This document shows, piece by piece, positions 18,003 to 29,143 of a stretch of 64,000 bases of DNA. Both the position numbers and the translations under genes were made by a program. The stretch comes from Roseobacter sp. CCS2 (GTDB lineage: Bacteria > Pseudomonadota > Alphaproteobacteria > Rhodobacterales > Rhodobacteraceae). Position 1 is the first letter of the stretch. The number at the start of each line of letters is the position of its first letter. Below the pieces are notes generated by a model. The model searched no databases, was not told where the DNA came from, and worked only from the letters and a program-made list of their open reading frames with translations. The DNA is taken from positions 248,001-312,000 of the forward strand of contig NZ_AAYB01000002.1 in assembly GCF_000169435.1 (NCBI RefSeq). The letters are read 5' to 3'.

Positions 18003-21000
18003 ATGAACCAGGAACTGACAAACAACCCGTTTAACCCGCTCACACCGGCGAAAACGTTTGACGAAATCAAGGTTTCTCTGGCCTCGCCAGAGCGCATCTT
18101 GTCATGGTCTTTTGGCGAGATTAAGAAGCCAGAAACCATCAACTACCGTACCTTCAAGCCAGAGCGGGACGGCCTGTTCTGTGCGCGTATCTTTGGCCCG
18201 ATCAAAGATTACGAATGCCTGTGCGGTAAGTATAAGCGTATGAAGTATCGCGGCGTTGTCTGCGAAAAATGCGGTGTAGAAGTCACGCTGCAAAAGGTCC
18301 GCCGCGAGCGGATGGGCCACATCGAGCTGGCAGCCCCCGTTGCGCACATCTGGTTCCTCAAGTCGTTGCCATCCCGCATCGGCCTGATGCTGGACATGAC
18401 ACTGCGCGATCTTGAGCGCATCCTGTATTTCGAAAACTACGTTGTGATCGAACCCGGCCTGACTGATCTGACCTACGGTCAGTTGATGACAGAGGAAGAG
18501 TTCAACGACGCGCAGGACCTGTATGGCATGGACGCATTCCAGGCCAACATCGGTGCCGAAGCGATCCGCGAGATGCTGTCCCAGATTGATCTTGAGTCTG
18601 AAGCTGAGCAACTGCGCGCTGACCTGAAAGAGGCCACTGGCGAATTGAAGCCAAAGAAGATCATCAAGCGTTTGAAGATCGTTGAAAGCTTCCTTGAATC
18701 AGGTAACCGTCCAGAGTGGATGGTGCTGACCGTGATCCCTGTGATCCCGCCAGAGCTGCGCCCGCTGGTTCCACTGGATGGTGGCCGTTTCGCGACGTCC
18801 GACCTGAACGATTTGTATCGTCGTGTGATCAACCGCAACAACCGTCTTAAGCGTCTGATTGAGTTGCGCGCACCTGACATCATTGTCCGCAACGAAAAGC
18901 GGATGTTGCAGGAATCTGTGGATGCGCTGTTCGACAACGGCCGTCGTGGTCGTGTGATCACGGGTGCGAATAAGCGTCCGCTGAAGTCGCTGTCTGATAT
19001 GCTGAAGGGTAAGCAGGGTCGCTTCCGTCAGAACCTTTTGGGGAAACGCGTCGACTTTTCCGGTCGTTCGGTCATTGTGACTGGTCCAGAGCTGAAGCTG
19101 CACCAATGTGGTTTGCCTAAGAAGATGGCGCTCGAGCTGTTCAAGCCGTTCATCTATTCGCGCCTTGAAGCCAAAGGTCTGTCTTCGACGGTCAAGCAAG
19201 CCAAGAAACTGGTCGAAAAAGAGCGTCCTGAAGTTTGGGATATTCTAGATGAGGTGATCCGCGAACACCCCGTCATGCTGAACCGTGCGCCAACGCTGCA
19301 CCGTTTGGGCATTCAGGCGTTTGAACCTGTGTTGATTGAAGGCAAGGCTATTCAGCTGCACCCGCTGGTCTGTTCTGCGTTTAACGCCGACTTCGACGGT
19401 GACCAGATGGCGGTTCACGTCCCGCTGAGCCTTGAGGCCCAGTTGGAAGCCCGCGTTCTGATGATGTCCACGAACAACGTGTTGTCACCATCCAACGGTG
19501 CGCCAATTATTGTGCCATCGCAGGATATGATTTTGGGTCTCTACTACACCACCATCATGCGTGATGGCATGAAGGGTGAGGGCATGAACTTCTCGGATAT
19601 TGAAGAAGTTGAACACGCCCTGACCGCTGGTGAAGTACACCTGCACGCCAAGATCAACGCGCGTATGACGCAGATCGACGACGAAGGTAACGAAGTGCAT
19701 GTGCGCTTTGAAACCACGCCGGGCCGTTTGCGCCTTGGTGCGTTGTTGCCATTGAACACCAAAGCGCCGTTTGCTTTGGTCAACCGTTTGCTGCGCAAGA
19801 AAGAAGTGCAGCAGGTCATCGACACGGTCTATCGTTACTGTGGTCAGAAAGAATCTGTCATATTCTGTGACCAGATCATGACCATGGGTTTCCGCGAAGC
19901 GTTCAAGGCGGGCATTTCGTTCGGTAAGGACGACATGGTTGTGCCGGATACCAAGTGGGATCTGGTGAATGAGACCCGTGATCAGGTGAAAGACTTTGAA
20001 CAGCAGTACATGGACGGTCTGATCACACAGGGCGAAAAGTACAACAAAGTTGTCGATGCCTGGTCAAAGTCGAACGACAAAGTCACCGACGCGATGATGG
20101 CCACGATTGGTACAACGCCAACTATGGAAGATGGATCGCAGGGTGAACCAAACTCGGTTTACATGATGGCCCACTCCGGTGCGCGTGGTTCGGTCACGCA
20201 GATGAAACAGCTGGGCGGTATGCGTGGTCTGATGGCCAAGCCGAACGGCGAGATCATCGAAACGCCGATCATCTCGAACTTTAAGGAAGGTCTGACCGTT
20301 CTTGAATACTTCAACTCGACCCACGGTGCCCGTAAGGGTCTGTCGGATACGGCGTTGAAAACGGCGAACTCTGGTTACCTGACACGTCGTCTGGTGGACG
20401 TTGCCCAAGACTGTATCGTCCGCGAGGTCGATTGCGGGACAGAGCGTGCGATCACGGCTGAGGCTGCGGTGAACGACGGTGAAGTTGTGTCTTCCTTGGC
20501 AGAGCGTGTGCTGGGCCGTGTGTCTGCTGATGATGTCATCAAGCCGGGCACAGACGAAGTGATCGTCGAAGCAGGTGAGCTGATCGACGAACGTAAGGCT
20601 GACATGATCGAAGTGGCGGGTATCGCCAAGATGCGTATCCGTTCACCGCTGACATGTGAAAGCGAAGATGGCGTCTGCGCGATGTGCTATGGCCGTGACC
20701 TTGCACGCGGCACACGCGTCAATATTGGTGAGGCCGTCGGCATCATCGCGGCGCAGTCCATTGGTGAACCCGGTACGCAGCTGACCATGCGGACATTCCA
20801 CATTGGTGGCGTTGCCCAAGGTGGCCAGCAGTCGTTCCAAGAGGCATCACAGCCCGGTAAGGTCCGTTTCGACAACGAAAATCTGCTGGAAAACGCATCC
20901 GGTGAGATGGTTGTCATGGGTCGCAACATGACCCTGTCCATCATGGACGCAGACGAGAATGAACTTGCCAGCCATAAGGTAGGTTACGGTTCCAAAGTCT

Positions 21001-22253
21001 TTGTCAAAGATGGTCAGGACATTCTGCGCGGCGATAAAATGTTCGAATGGGATCCATACACCCTGCCGATCATTGCTGAAAAATCAGGTACGGCGAAATA
21101 CGTCGATCTGGTCAACGGTATCGCAGTCCGCGAAGACACAGATGATGCAACGGGTATGACCCAGCGCATCGTGTCTGACTGGCGCGCGGCACCTAAGGGC
21201 AATGAGCTTGCACCAAAGATCATCGTTTTGGGTACTGATGGCGAAGCCATGGTTAAGGAAGACGGTAACCCCGTTGCTTATCCGATGTCCGTGGATGCGG
21301 TTCTGTCTGTTGAAGACGGTGAAGAGATCAAAGCGGGTGATGTTGTCGCACGTATCCCACGTGAGGGTGCGAAGACAAAAGACATTACCGGTGGTCTGCC
21401 ACGTGTGGCGGAACTCTTTGAAGCCCGTCGTCCGAAAGATCACGCGATCATTGCTGAGATTGATGGCTACGTGCGCTTTGGTAAGGACTATAAGAACAAG
21501 CGTCGCATCTCGATTGAATCCTCTGATGATGCAGAGGTGAAGGTCGAATACATGGTGCCGAAGGGTAAGCACATTCCGGTTGCGGAAGGTGATTTTGTCC
21601 AGAAGGGCGACTACATCATGGATGGTAACCCAGCCCCGCACGATATTCTTGCGGTTATGGGGGTCGAGGCGCTTGCGGACTATATGATCGACGAAGTGCA
21701 GGACGTGTATCGCCTGCAGGGTGTGAAGATCAACGACAAGCATATCGAAGTCATCGTGCGTCAGATGCTCCAGAAATGGGAGATTCAGGACAGTGGTGAC
21801 ACCGTTCTGCTGAAAGGTGAAAACGTCGATAAGGCCGAGTTTGATGAAGCCAACGCCAAAGCGCTTGCACGGGGCGATCGCCCTGCGCAAGGTGAGCCGA
21901 TCTTGCTTGGTATCACCAAAGCGTCTTTGCAGACCCGTTCGTTCATCTCTGCCGCGTCGTTCCAAGAAACGACACGCGTTCTGACCGAAGCATCCGTGCA
22001 AGGTAAGCGCGACAAGCTGATCGGTCTGAAAGAGAACGTCATCGTGGGCCGTCTGATCCCGGCCGGTACAGGTGGGGCTACTCAGCAGGTGCGTCGTGTT
22101 GCTGCAGACCGCGACAACGTTGTCATCGAAGCACGCCGCGAAGAGGCAGAAGAGGCCGCGCGCCTTGCTGCCCCGATGGAGATGGCGGATACGTCAGCCG
22201 ATGATCAGGTGTTCGCTGATCCGGTTGAAACACCGGAAAGCGACGACGCATAA
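18003..22253 (+). CDS. rpoC: DNA-directed RNA polymerase beta' subunit
   Basis: 1416 residues. The ATG at 18003 follows AAGGA at a good distance; an in-frame TTG two codons upstream is unlikely. The N-terminal zinc site has [20 protein letters not shown] (about residues 69-88). The catalytic magnesium loop NADFDGD is at about residue 461, and the second zinc site [15 protein letters not shown] is present. The trigger-loop region ([18 protein letters not shown]) is intact. The C terminus is acidic, as in related species. It ends 24 bases before a strong terminator. Confidence 0.99.
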   Translation: MNQELTNNPFNPLTPAKTFDEIKVSLASPERILSWSFGEIKKPETINYRTFKPERDGLFCARIFGPIKDYECLCGKYKRMKYRGVVCEKCGVEVTLQKVRRERMGHIELAAPVAHIWFLKSLPSRIGLMLDMTLRDLERILYFENYVVIEPGLTDLTYGQLMTEEEFNDAQDLYGMDAFQANIGAEAIREMLSQIDLESEAEQLRADLKEATGELKPKKIIKRLKIVESFLESGNRPEWMVLTVIPVIPPELRPLVPLDGGRFATSDLNDLYRRVINRNNRLKRLIELRAPDIIVRNEKRMLQESVDALFDNGRRGRVITGANKRPLKSLSDMLKGKQGRFRQNLLGKRVDFSGRSVIVTGPELKLHQCGLPKKMALELFKPFIYSRLEAKGLSSTVKQAKKLVEKERPEVWDILDEVIREHPVMLNRAPTLHRLGIQAFEPVLIEGKAIQLHPLVCSAFNADFDGDQMAVHVPLSLEAQLEARVLMMSTNNVLSPSNGAPIIVPSQDMILGLYYTTIMRDGMKGEGMNFSDIEEVEHALTAGEVHLHAKINARMTQIDDEGNEVHVRFETTPGRLRLGALLPLNTKAPFALVNRLLRKKEVQQVIDTVYRYCGQKESVIFCDQIMTMGFREAFKAGISFGKDDMVVPDTKWDLVNETRDQVKDFEQQYMDGLITQGEKYNKVVDAWSKSNDKVTDAMMATIGTTPTMEDGSQGEPNSVYMMAHSGARGSVTQMKQLGGMRGLMAKPNGEIIETPIISNFKEGLTVLEYFNSTHGARKGLSDTALKTANSGYLTRRLVDVAQDCIVREVDCGTERAITAEAAVNDGEVVSSLAERVLGRVSADDVIKPGTDEVIVEAGELIDERKADMIEVAGIAKMRIRSPLTCESEDGVCAMCYGRDLARGTRVNIGEAVGIIAAQSIGEPGTQLTMRTFHIGGVAQGGQQSFQEASQPGKVRFDNENLLENASGEMVVMGRNMTLSIMDADENELASHKVGYGSKVFVKDGQDILRGDKMFEWDPYTLPIIAEKSGTAKYVDLVNGIAVREDTDDATGMTQRIVSDWRAAPKGNELAPKIIVLGTDGEAMVKEDGNPVAYPMSVDAVLSVEDGEEIKAGDVVARIPREGAKTKDITGGLPRVAELFEARRPKDHAIIAEIDGYVRFGKDYKNKRRISIESSDDAEVKVEYMVPKGKHIPVAEGDFVQKGDYIMDGNPAPHDILAVMGVEALADYMIDEVQDVYRLQGVKINDKHIEVIVRQMLQKWEIQDSGDTVLLKGENVDKAEFDEANAKALARGDRPAQGEPILLGITKASLQTRSFISAASFQETTRVLTEASVQGKRDKLIGLKENVIVGRLIPAGTGGATQQVRRVAADRDNVVIEARREEAEEAARLAAPMEMADTSADDQVFADPVETPESDDA

Positions 22254-22276
22254 GCGACGGATTTTAGAAATTCAGA

Positions 22277-22306
22277 AAGGCCCTCGCTTTGCGGGGGCCT
22301 TTTTTG
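22277..22306 (+). terminator. Intrinsic terminator of rpoBC
   Basis: Stem AAAGGCCCTCGC / GCGGGGGCCTTT with a three-base loop (one wobble), followed by TTTTTTG. It closes the core gene cluster. The next 155 bases to 22461 hold nothing recognisable. Confidence 0.92.
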
Positions 22307-22461
22307 TTTGAGGGAATGTCTGCTTTGAGCTCATTCTTCAAAATGCTGCAAGTTTGCTGAACGACAGCTTTTGGGAATGAAGATGCATTTTTCTGCGAGC
22401 GTTGTCGAAAATCAGTGCCCGACAAAAGCCTAGAGTGACGCAGCAGCCATTGATACGAGCC

Positions 22462-22902
22462 TTAGGAACATCTCCTAAACGCGTCGACGTTTGCGTTGAC
22501 AAGTCCAGTCAATCTAGCTTCTGAAATTCCTAGCTGATCGCCAAGCGTTCGTGCGTACAACAATAGGTTATCGGGAGTATCAGCTGTCGACATGTTCAGA
22601 CCAACAAAGATGATACGGGCTGCTTCCAAGTCATCTGGCTGAGTCTTTGCGATTTGGGCTGCCGCACAACTGCATCCCCGTAACGACATTGAATAATGCA
22701 TAAATCTTAGATGACTGATTAAGTCGTCATCCTCTCTCCAAGAGGCCGCAAAAACATCTTGGCATGCCAGCACATAGTCCTGTCCTTCATCGGATAGCGT
22801 GTATTTCGATGAAGCTATTTTTTCCCGGACAATATAAGAAAAAAACAGGGCCAAAGTGAGAGCGGTTATCGTAATTGTGGGACGGACCAGTTTCTTCGAC
22901 AA
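22462..22902 (-). CDS. Small single-span membrane protein, unknown function
   Basis: About 146 residues if it starts at the TTG at 22902, which has GGAGAG nine bases upstream and gives MSKKLVRPTITITALTLALF, a basic start followed directly by one membrane helix (about 8-24). A GTG at 22974 would add an odd cysteine-rich extension and looks less likely. The soluble part is helical, with a CSCAAAQ segment and a final cysteine that might form disulfides in the periplasm. No family recognised. It lies alone between rpoC and the Anbu cluster and may be strain-specific. Confidence 0.55.
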   Translation of the reverse strand: MSKKLVRPTITITALTLALFFSYIVREKIASSKYTLSDEGQDYVLACQDVFAASWREDDDLISHLRFMHYSMSLRGCSCAAAQIAKTQPDDLEAARIIFVGLNMSTADTPDNLLLYARTLGDQLGISEARLTGLVNANVDAFRRCS

Positions 22903-23070
22903 TGGGGCACACTCTCCAATAGAACTGCTTTCTTCCAGAATGCTTTTGCAGCAAACAGTGCAGCACGCTTTCACGTAAAAGATTAGACGAAAGCAGCCAT
23001 TTGCACAACTTGGGCCAACGGCAGCTCCGTCCGCAAAGCCGCCACGCGAAAAACATTGCGGGTGCTTTGC

Positions 23071-23805
23071 TCAATCCGCCTGATAGCTTGGCAGCTGCGT
23101 CAATGCATTCCGCAGCGCTTCCCCCCAGTTGTTCGATACGGTCTGGTAATAGGGATCATCTGCCTCAATCCGCGGTTTGTCCGACACTGCGAAGCTATCT
23201 GTCGTATAGGTCTGTAAATCCAGCGGCAATCCGACAGATAGGTTCGCTTTGATCGTGGAATCGAAAGATACCAGCAACAGCTTGATCGCGTCCTCAAAGC
23301 TCATCTCGGGGTCATAGGCCCGCACCAGAATTGGCTTGCCGTACTTTGTTTCACCGATTTGAAAGAACGGGCTGTCGTCTGTGACTTCGATGAAGTTCCC
23401 TTCTGGATAGATCAGGAAAACTGTCGGCTTGCCGCCTTTGATCTGCCCGCCAAGAACGACCGAAGCTTTGAACTTTGACGCGGCTTTTTGCCCCCCGGAC
23501 CCGCTGTCCTCGATCACTTCGCGCAGTGTTTCACCCACAACGCGGGCGACCTGAAACATGGTCGGCAATTCCAGAATGGTTGGGTTGCGTTCGGATATAA
23601 TCTTGGAGCGTTCGTCAAGCAGGCTGATCAACGCTTGGGTGGTTGCCAGATTGCCTGCGGTCATCACGGTGATGACGCGTTCACCTGGCACGTCCCATGT
23701 GAACATCTTGCGCGTGACCGAAAAGTTGTCGACACCGGCATTTGTGCGCGTGTCGGACATAAAGACGAGACCTTTGTTCAGGCGCAGTCCAACGCAGTAA
23801 GTCAT
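23071..23805 (-). CDS. Anbu, proteasome-type peptidase
   Basis: 244 residues beginning MTYCVGLRLNKGLVF, the start of Anbu (COG3484), an ancestral relative of proteasome beta and HslV subunits. After Met removal the candidate catalytic residues Thr1, Asp17 (SDTRTNAG) and Lys32 (TRKMF) stand at the classical positions. No propeptide is present, as expected. Anbu forms open ring-like assemblies; its substrate is not established. It is the last gene of a conserved four-partner set (two transglutaminases, alpha-E, ATP-grasp), all on the same strand, which supports the call. The shared job is thought to concern a peptide or amide-bonded modification, but that is inference. Confidence 0.93.
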   Translation of the reverse strand: MTYCVGLRLNKGLVFMSDTRTNAGVDNFSVTRKMFTWDVPGERVITVMTAGNLATTQALISLLDERSKIISERNPTILELPTMFQVARVVGETLREVIEDSGSGGQKAASKFKASVVLGGQIKGGKPTVFLIYPEGNFIEVTDDSPFFQIGETKYGKPILVRAYDPEMSFEDAIKLLLVSFDSTIKANLSVGLPLDLQTYTTDSFAVSDKPRIEADDPYYQTVSNNWGEALRNALTQLPSYQAD

Positions 23806-23840
23806 TTATCTTTCCAGTGCAGAAACGGTTCGGTGCGTGT

Positions 23841-24638
23841 CTATTGCTGAACCTGTAATGATACAATCATCGCTTCGGTTGCAGACCCCAGACGGACACC
23901 TGTTATAGGCGATGCATCACGCGAATCGAGGCCAGTTGCAATCCTGACATAGCGTTCATCCGGGCAAATGCGGTTCGAGACGTCGAAACCGACCCAGCCT
24001 AATCCATCCAAATGCGCTTCGGCCCAGGCGTGGCTGGCGTCTTGGTCGACCCGGTCGTTCATCATCAGATAGCCGCTGATATAGCGGGCTGGAATGCCTG
24101 CAACACGGGCCGCCGCCACGAATATTTGCGCATGGTCCTGACAGACGCCGCCACCGGCATGAAGCGCGTCTTCTGCGGTTGTCCCCGCTTCGGTACCGGT
24201 TTTGCTGTAGGGGGCTGCATCAATGATCGCCGCCGATAGAGCATGTAGCCCATCCAGCGTGTTGGCAGTCTTGCCGATGGTTTTGGCAAGCTTTTTGATG
24301 CCGCGCCCTGCGTGTGTGCGCAGCGTATCTTGCCGGAAATGCCACAATGGTGCTGTGCCATAGACTTTGCCAAACACCCCGTCAGAGGAATGTGTTTCGA
24401 CCTCTCCGGCAACCTCTACCGATACTTCTGTGGTGCCTGCGTCGGCTTTCACCAGCAACGTTTTGTTCTGATACTGGTCTTCGAATTCCAGCTCTGTCTG
24501 GCCACCTGAAATCGCGACATTCCAGTTGTGCACCGACTGGTGCTTTGTGTTGGCAGGGGTCAGGCGCACCTGTTGCAAGCCGTATGACACGGGCGCGTCA
24601 TAGGTGTATTTTGTGGTGTGTTGAATGCGCAGTTTCAT
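23841..24638 (-). CDS. Transglutaminase-like protein of the Anbu cluster
   Basis: 265 residues of the COG1305 type. The catalytic triad can be placed at Cys166 (GGGVCQDHA), His203 (ASHAWAEAHL) and Asp219 (GFDVSN). An N-terminal beta-rich domain (LRIQHTTKYTYDAPVSYGLQ) is the usual transglutaminase N-terminal domain. Such proteins act as cysteine amidases, proteases or cross-linking enzymes; which applies here is not known. No signal peptide is visible. It lies between the Anbu gene (35 bases downstream) and the alpha-E gene (11 bases upstream) in a compact operon. Confidence 0.93.
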   Translation of the reverse strand: MKLRIQHTTKYTYDAPVSYGLQQVRLTPANTKHQSVHNWNVAISGGQTELEFEDQYQNKTLLVKADAGTTEVSVEVAGEVETHSSDGVFGKVYGTAPLWHFRQDTLRTHAGRGIKKLAKTIGKTANTLDGLHALSAAIIDAAPYSKTGTEAGTTAEDALHAGGGVCQDHAQIFVAAARVAGIPARYISGYLMMNDRVDQDASHAWAEAHLDGLGWVGFDVSNRICPDERYVRIATGLDSRDASPITGVRLGSATEAMIVSLQVQQ

Positions 24639-24649
24639 CGTCTTACCCC

Positions 24650-25591
24650 TTACCCCACGAACCGGTAGTCTTGTTCGATCTGTAGTCCCAGCGCGTTATT
24701 CTGGCGGATAAAGGACGTGATGAAATCGTGCAGCCCTTCATCAAAGACAGATGTAATATCCTGCCCTCGCAGCATATCGCGCTGCGCGTCGATCATGTCA
24801 TGACAGGGCAGGCGGCTTTGATAGTCTTTTGCCAGATACCCAAGGTTATCTTCTATCAACCTGCTGCAAAACGACAGTGACCGCGGAAAGCGGCTGTCAA
24901 AGATCAGAAATTCGGCGATGCTGGCAGGCGAGATATCGTGATCATTCAGCCATCGGAACGACCGGTGCGCCGAAACAGACCGCAAAATCGTTTCCCATTG
25001 CACGTTATCAAGCGTTGACCCCACATAGCTGGCCGATGGCAGCAACGTGTAATATTTGACGTCGATAATCCGCGCGGTGTTATCCGCACGTTCCAAGGCG
25101 ATGCCAAGCTGCGTGAAATCAAAAATATCGTTGCGCAACATGGTGCCGTGTACCGCACCCCGCACCAGTGCGGTGTGGCGGCGTATTTCACCCAACACGG
25201 CCGGTAATTTCGTTTCGGTGACAGGTGTTTTCAGCGCGGCTTTCAGGGCCATCCAGCTTTCATTCACGGCCTCCCACACTTCGGTGGTCAGTGCTGTGCG
25301 CACCATCCGGGCATTTGTGCGCGCATTCTCGATTGACGAGATGACGCTGGATGGGTTGTCGGTATCGCGCAGCAGAAAATCCAAAGCGTTGGGTGCGGTG
25401 TAGCTGTCGTATTTTTGGTCATAGTTATTGCGCACGCCTGCGGTTGTCAGGACAGATTTCCATTCCGATACAGGATCTTTTGATCGTGTCAGCGCGATCC
25501 GGGACCCGGCTTCGATTAAACGCGCGGTGTTTTCGCTGCGTTCCAGAAAGCGGAACATCCAATAAATGCCACCTGCAGTTTTTCCAAGCAT
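24650..25591 (-). CDS. Alpha-E domain protein (DUF403)
   Basis: 313 residues, all-helical, with the DUF403 start MLGKTAGGIYWMFRFLERSENTARL-like segment (residues 1-25) and the internal ERADNTARIIDVKYY. The function is unknown in the family; it regularly accompanies the circularly permuted ATP-grasp protein. Stop of the upstream gene and this start are 4 bases apart, implying coupled translation. The length is typical. Confidence 0.92.
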   Translation of the reverse strand: MLGKTAGGIYWMFRFLERSENTARLIEAGSRIALTRSKDPVSEWKSVLTTAGVRNNYDQKYDSYTAPNALDFLLRDTDNPSSVISSIENARTNARMVRTALTTEVWEAVNESWMALKAALKTPVTETKLPAVLGEIRRHTALVRGAVHGTMLRNDIFDFTQLGIALERADNTARIIDVKYYTLLPSASYVGSTLDNVQWETILRSVSAHRSFRWLNDHDISPASIAEFLIFDSRFPRSLSFCSRLIEDNLGYLAKDYQSRLPCHDMIDAQRDMLRGQDITSVFDEGLHDFITSFIRQNNALGLQIEQDYRFVG

Positions 25592-25595
25592 GCCC

Positions 25596-27023
25596 CTAGT
25601 CCTCCAAGACCCAAGTGTCTTTGGTGCCGCCGCCTTGGCTGGAATTCACGACCAGCGAGCCTGCTTTCAAGGCCACCCGTGTCAGACCGCCGGGTGTAAT
25701 ATGCATCTCTTTAGGTGAAACCAGCGCAAAGGGGCGCAAATCAACATGCCGGGGCGAGAGCCCCTTTTTGGTAAAGATCGGCACGGTCGACAGTGAAAGC
25801 GTCGGTTGGGCGATATAGTTCGCAGGCGATCTGCGCAATTTGGCGGCAAAGGCTGCCAGTTCTTTTTTGCTGGCGGCAGGGCCAACCAGCATGCCGTATC
25901 CGCCAGAACCGTGTACTTCTTTCACCACCAGTTCCGACAGGTTATCGAGCACATATTTCAGGCTATCAGGGTCAGAACAGCGATAGGTTTCAACGTTCTT
26001 CAAAATCGCTTTTTCGCCTGTGTAGAATTCAATGATATCAGGCATATAGGAATAAATCGCCTTATCGTCGGCAATCCCGGTTCCCGGTGCATTGGCGATG
26101 GTGATGTTCCCTGCACGGTAGACATCCATGATGCCCGGCACACCCAACATGGAAGATGGGTTAAAGTTCAGCGGATCGAGGAAGTCATCATCCACACGAC
26201 GATAAAGCACATCAATCGCTTGATAGCCTTCGGTTGTGCGCATGGCGATCCGGCCGTCGACCACTTGCAGGTCGTGACCTTCGACCAGTTCAACACCCAT
26301 CTGATCGGCCAGGAACGAGTGTTCGTAATAGGCGGAATTGTGAATGCCCGGCGTCAATACCGCGACCGTCGGTCTGCCATCGCAATTGCGTGGGGCACAG
26401 GCCGCGAGTGAACGCCGCAGGTTCTTGGGATAGTCGCTGACCGGCTGCACTTTGATCTGGCTGAAAAGCTCTGGGAACATGTGCAGCATCGTTTCGCGGT
26501 TCTCAAGCATATAGGACACGCCAGAGGGCGTGCGCGCATTGTCTTCGAGAACAAAGAAATCATCTTCGCCGGTGCGCACGATGTCAGTGCCAACGATATG
26601 GGTGTAGATGCCACCGGGGGGCGATACACCAATCATCTGCGGCAGGAATGCTTCGTTTTGGGCGATCAGTTCAACCGGAACTATGCCTGCGCGCAGGATT
26701 TCTTGCCGGTGGTAAATGTCATGCAAAAATGCGTTGATGCCGCGCACCCGCTGTTCAATCCCTTTTGACAGTTTCGTCCATTCCCGGTTTGCGATGATGC
26801 GCGGGATCAGATCAAAGGGGATCAGCCGTTCTTGGGCCGCGGACTGCCCATAGACGTTGAAGGTGATGCCGGTCCTGCGAAAAAAAGATTCCGCTTCTTT
26901 TGATTTCTTGGAAAGGCGCACGGCATCTTCTTGCGCAAACCATTTGTCATATTCGGCGTAGGGTCCGCGTACATCGTCCGCGCCGGAAAGCATCTCATCA
27001 AAGTACTGTCGATCTAAAGTCAT
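25596..27023 (-). CDS. Circularly permuted ATP-grasp protein (DUF404/DUF407)
   Basis: 475 residues. Family blocks include FNVYGQ near residue 55, GGIYTHIVGTDIVR, DNARTPSGVSYMLENR, VEGHDLQVVDGRI and the C-terminal VKEVHGSGGYGMLVGP, a glycine-rich ATP-binding loop. This group is predicted to form carboxylate-amine bonds using ATP, that is, peptide or isopeptide ligation. With a transglutaminase and Anbu next door, a make-and-break cycle of a peptide tag or small peptide is plausible but unproven. It is the first gene of the compact set (57 bases after the second transglutaminase gene). Confidence 0.93.
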   Translation of the reverse strand: MTLDRQYFDEMLSGADDVRGPYAEYDKWFAQEDAVRLSKKSKEAESFFRRTGITFNVYGQSAAQERLIPFDLIPRIIANREWTKLSKGIEQRVRGINAFLHDIYHRQEILRAGIVPVELIAQNEAFLPQMIGVSPPGGIYTHIVGTDIVRTGEDDFFVLEDNARTPSGVSYMLENRETMLHMFPELFSQIKVQPVSDYPKNLRRSLAACAPRNCDGRPTVAVLTPGIHNSAYYEHSFLADQMGVELVEGHDLQVVDGRIAMRTTEGYQAIDVLYRRVDDDFLDPLNFNPSSMLGVPGIMDVYRAGNITIANAPGTGIADDKAIYSYMPDIIEFYTGEKAILKNVETYRCSDPDSLKYVLDNLSELVVKEVHGSGGYGMLVGPAASKKELAAFAAKLRRSPANYIAQPTLSLSTVPIFTKKGLSPRHVDLRPFALVSPKEMHITPGGLTRVALKAGSLVVNSSQGGGTKDTWVLED

Positions 27024-27079
27024 CCCGCGATGCTAGCGTTTATTGATATAGTTACAAGGTGATAGCGAAATGGGGTCGT

Positions 27080-27859
27080 TTACTTGGCTATCTGCACATC
27101 AACTGTCTGCTCTAACAGGTCCATTTGCCCATATGAGGTCATGAATGAAACATCGGCGGCATCCCGGCCAACGCCGATGACTGCCATTTGATCAGGCCGG
27201 GCCATGCCTGTTGGGTCGATCAGATGCCAAGCCCCATCAAGATAGACTTGGGCCACCGCATGAAAATCCTGCGGCGTGACATCAGGTGCATAAACGCTGG
27301 CCATCCGCGCAGGTATCCCAACGGACCGGGCCATCGCGATCAGCACATGGGCATAGTCGCGGCAGACACCGGCCATCGCATGAAAACTGTCTGTGGCGGT
27401 TGTGGTTGCCGTGCTAGCTGTGTTGTCGTAGGCGAAATGCCCGCCAATCCAATCAGCCATTTGCGCGATAAGCGCACCACCTGATGCGTCGCCAAACTGC
27501 ATGGGTACAAAGGTAAAAAACGCCTCTGGATGGCAGTATCGCGATGGCATCAGGTATGGGGTGACGTCTGCGGATAGTGCGGTAATATGGCTGGCTTGCA
27601 GCGAAGACAGTGCAGCCATAGGCCGATCAATCCGCACTTGGGCGGTGTAGATGCAGTCAAAGATATCTGCGACGTCGCCCCACCGTCGTTGCCCGATGCC
27701 GTCTTCGCCCGCAATGACGTTCCATGTTACGGGGCTTTCGCTGTGCAACGCGTTCTGCTTAATAATCTGTCCCGCGCCTTGCGCGGCTTCTATCTGCAAA
27801 AGCAGGCTGCAAGGTAGGGGTGCCGCGTATCTTAAGTGTGTCTGGATTGATAAGTGCAC
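27080..27859 (-). CDS. Second transglutaminase-like protein of the Anbu cluster
   Basis: 259 residues. Triad candidates are Cys166 (AGVCRDYAH), His200 (QDFHAVAQVY) and Asp215 (HLIDPTG), nearly the same spacing as in the other transglutaminase of this cluster. The only good start is a GTG at 27859 giving MHLSIQTHLRYAAPLPC. It is probably the first gene of the operon, with the promoter in the 269-base divergent spacer to the universal stress gene. Nothing further was recognised in that spacer. Confidence 0.88.
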   Translation of the reverse strand: MHLSIQTHLRYAAPLPCSLLLQIEAAQGAGQIIKQNALHSESPVTWNVIAGEDGIGQRRWGDVADIFDCIYTAQVRIDRPMAALSSLQASHITALSADVTPYLMPSRYCHPEAFFTFVPMQFGDASGGALIAQMADWIGGHFAYDNTASTATTTATDSFHAMAGVCRDYAHVLIAMARSVGIPARMASVYAPDVTPQDFHAVAQVYLDGAWHLIDPTGMARPDQMAVIGVGRDAADVSFMTSYGQMDLLEQTVDVQIAK

Positions 27860-28128
27860 GCTGCGCCCCCGGCGATGAAGAAGAGAACGTTTTCATCATC
27901 AGGCCGCTTTGTCGAGATTGGTTTTCACGAAGGTGTTGGTCGCCACGCGGTGGCGCTCGATTATCGGCTGGCAATGGGTCGTCGATATTTTCTTTTGGGA
28001 AATGTCTGGCCTCCGCACTACACTCAATCTCAGGTTTTGCCGTTTTCTCCACGGATTTGGCGAAAGTCGGGCGATGGCTTGATTGAAAAACCCGTCTTGG
28101 CAGGCGGCGGTAAAAAGGAACGTTATCC

Positions 28129-28983
28129 ATGCTTAGAAAGATTTTTGTCCCTGTGCGGGGCGACGGCATGATCGAAACGGTACTGGGTCACGCAGCAGCG
28201 CTTGCCGCACGCCACAACGCGCATATTGCAGTTGCCCATTGCCGCGCAAGAACCGAAGATTTGATGCCCTATGGTGTTCAACTGCCGGCTTTTGCGCGCG
28301 AAACATTGGCAGAACAGGCCCGCAAACTTGCCGATCAGGAAGAACAAGGCGTGCGAGAGCAAGTGCAATCCCTAACTGCATCGCATGGGCTGACAGAGGC
28401 GGATGGATCGCAGCGCGACATGGCGACGATCGACTTTACCGAAGAAAATGGTCTGATGGCTGATGTCATCAAACGGAACGGGCGTCTTGCGGATCTTGTT
28501 GTCGTGGCCAAACCTGACAGGGATCGTAATCTAGGTGCGAATTCACTCAAATCAGCGCTGTTTCGCACCGGTCGCCCAGTGATGATGTGCGCCCAGAACC
28601 GCCCTGTCCCGGCTGATTTTGGACAGCATATCATGGTGGCCTGGAACGGATCGCTTGAGGCGTCCCGCGCTGTTGCGATGACCCTGGATCTGGCCGGGTC
28701 CGCAAAGGCTGTGACGATCCTCAGCGGCGGTGGCGGAGAGACACAGGGCACAACGGCGGATGAACTGGTTCGGTATTACCAGATGCATGGGGTTGTCGCC
28801 AAAGTTCACCGGTTTGATGGGCGCAACCCCGGAGAAGAATTGTTGACAAAAACCAATGAACTGGGTGGCAGTCTTTTGATCATGGGGGCCTATGGCCAAA
28901 ACCATGAACGTGAGACGTTGTTTGGCGGGAATACGCAGGTCGTGGTCGATAAGGCAGAAACGCCGGTTATCTTCGTGCACTAA
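28129..28983 (+). CDS. Universal stress protein with tandem Usp domains
   Basis: 284 residues with two UspA-like folds. The C-terminal domain carries the nucleotide-binding signature around LLIMGAYGQNHERETLFGGNTQ (G-2x-G-9x-G-(S/T)-like), and the N-terminal domain is degenerate. It ends VDKAETPVIFVH, a typical Usp C terminus. The ATG follows AAAAAGGAA. Usp proteins bind ATP and help survival under stress; the trigger is not visible. It is divergent from the Anbu operon. Confidence 0.9.
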   Translation: MLRKIFVPVRGDGMIETVLGHAAALAARHNAHIAVAHCRARTEDLMPYGVQLPAFARETLAEQARKLADQEEQGVREQVQSLTASHGLTEADGSQRDMATIDFTEENGLMADVIKRNGRLADLVVVAKPDRDRNLGANSLKSALFRTGRPVMMCAQNRPVPADFGQHIMVAWNGSLEASRAVAMTLDLAGSAKAVTILSGGGGETQGTTADELVRYYQMHGVVAKVHRFDGRNPGEELLTKTNELGGSLLIMGAYGQNHERETLFGGNTQVVVDKAETPVIFVH

Positions 28984-29143
28984 CGTATGCTTTCGCCGCG
29001 CAACAAAGTTTTACTTGAAATGTAATTTCAAGAAGATAGTTTCAATTATATTAAAGATGAAAATATTTTTCCGAGTACATTTATCGGTTGTATTCAAACG
29101 CATCCGTTCTGACGCTCATAATAAATACTAGGGGAATTCTTCG

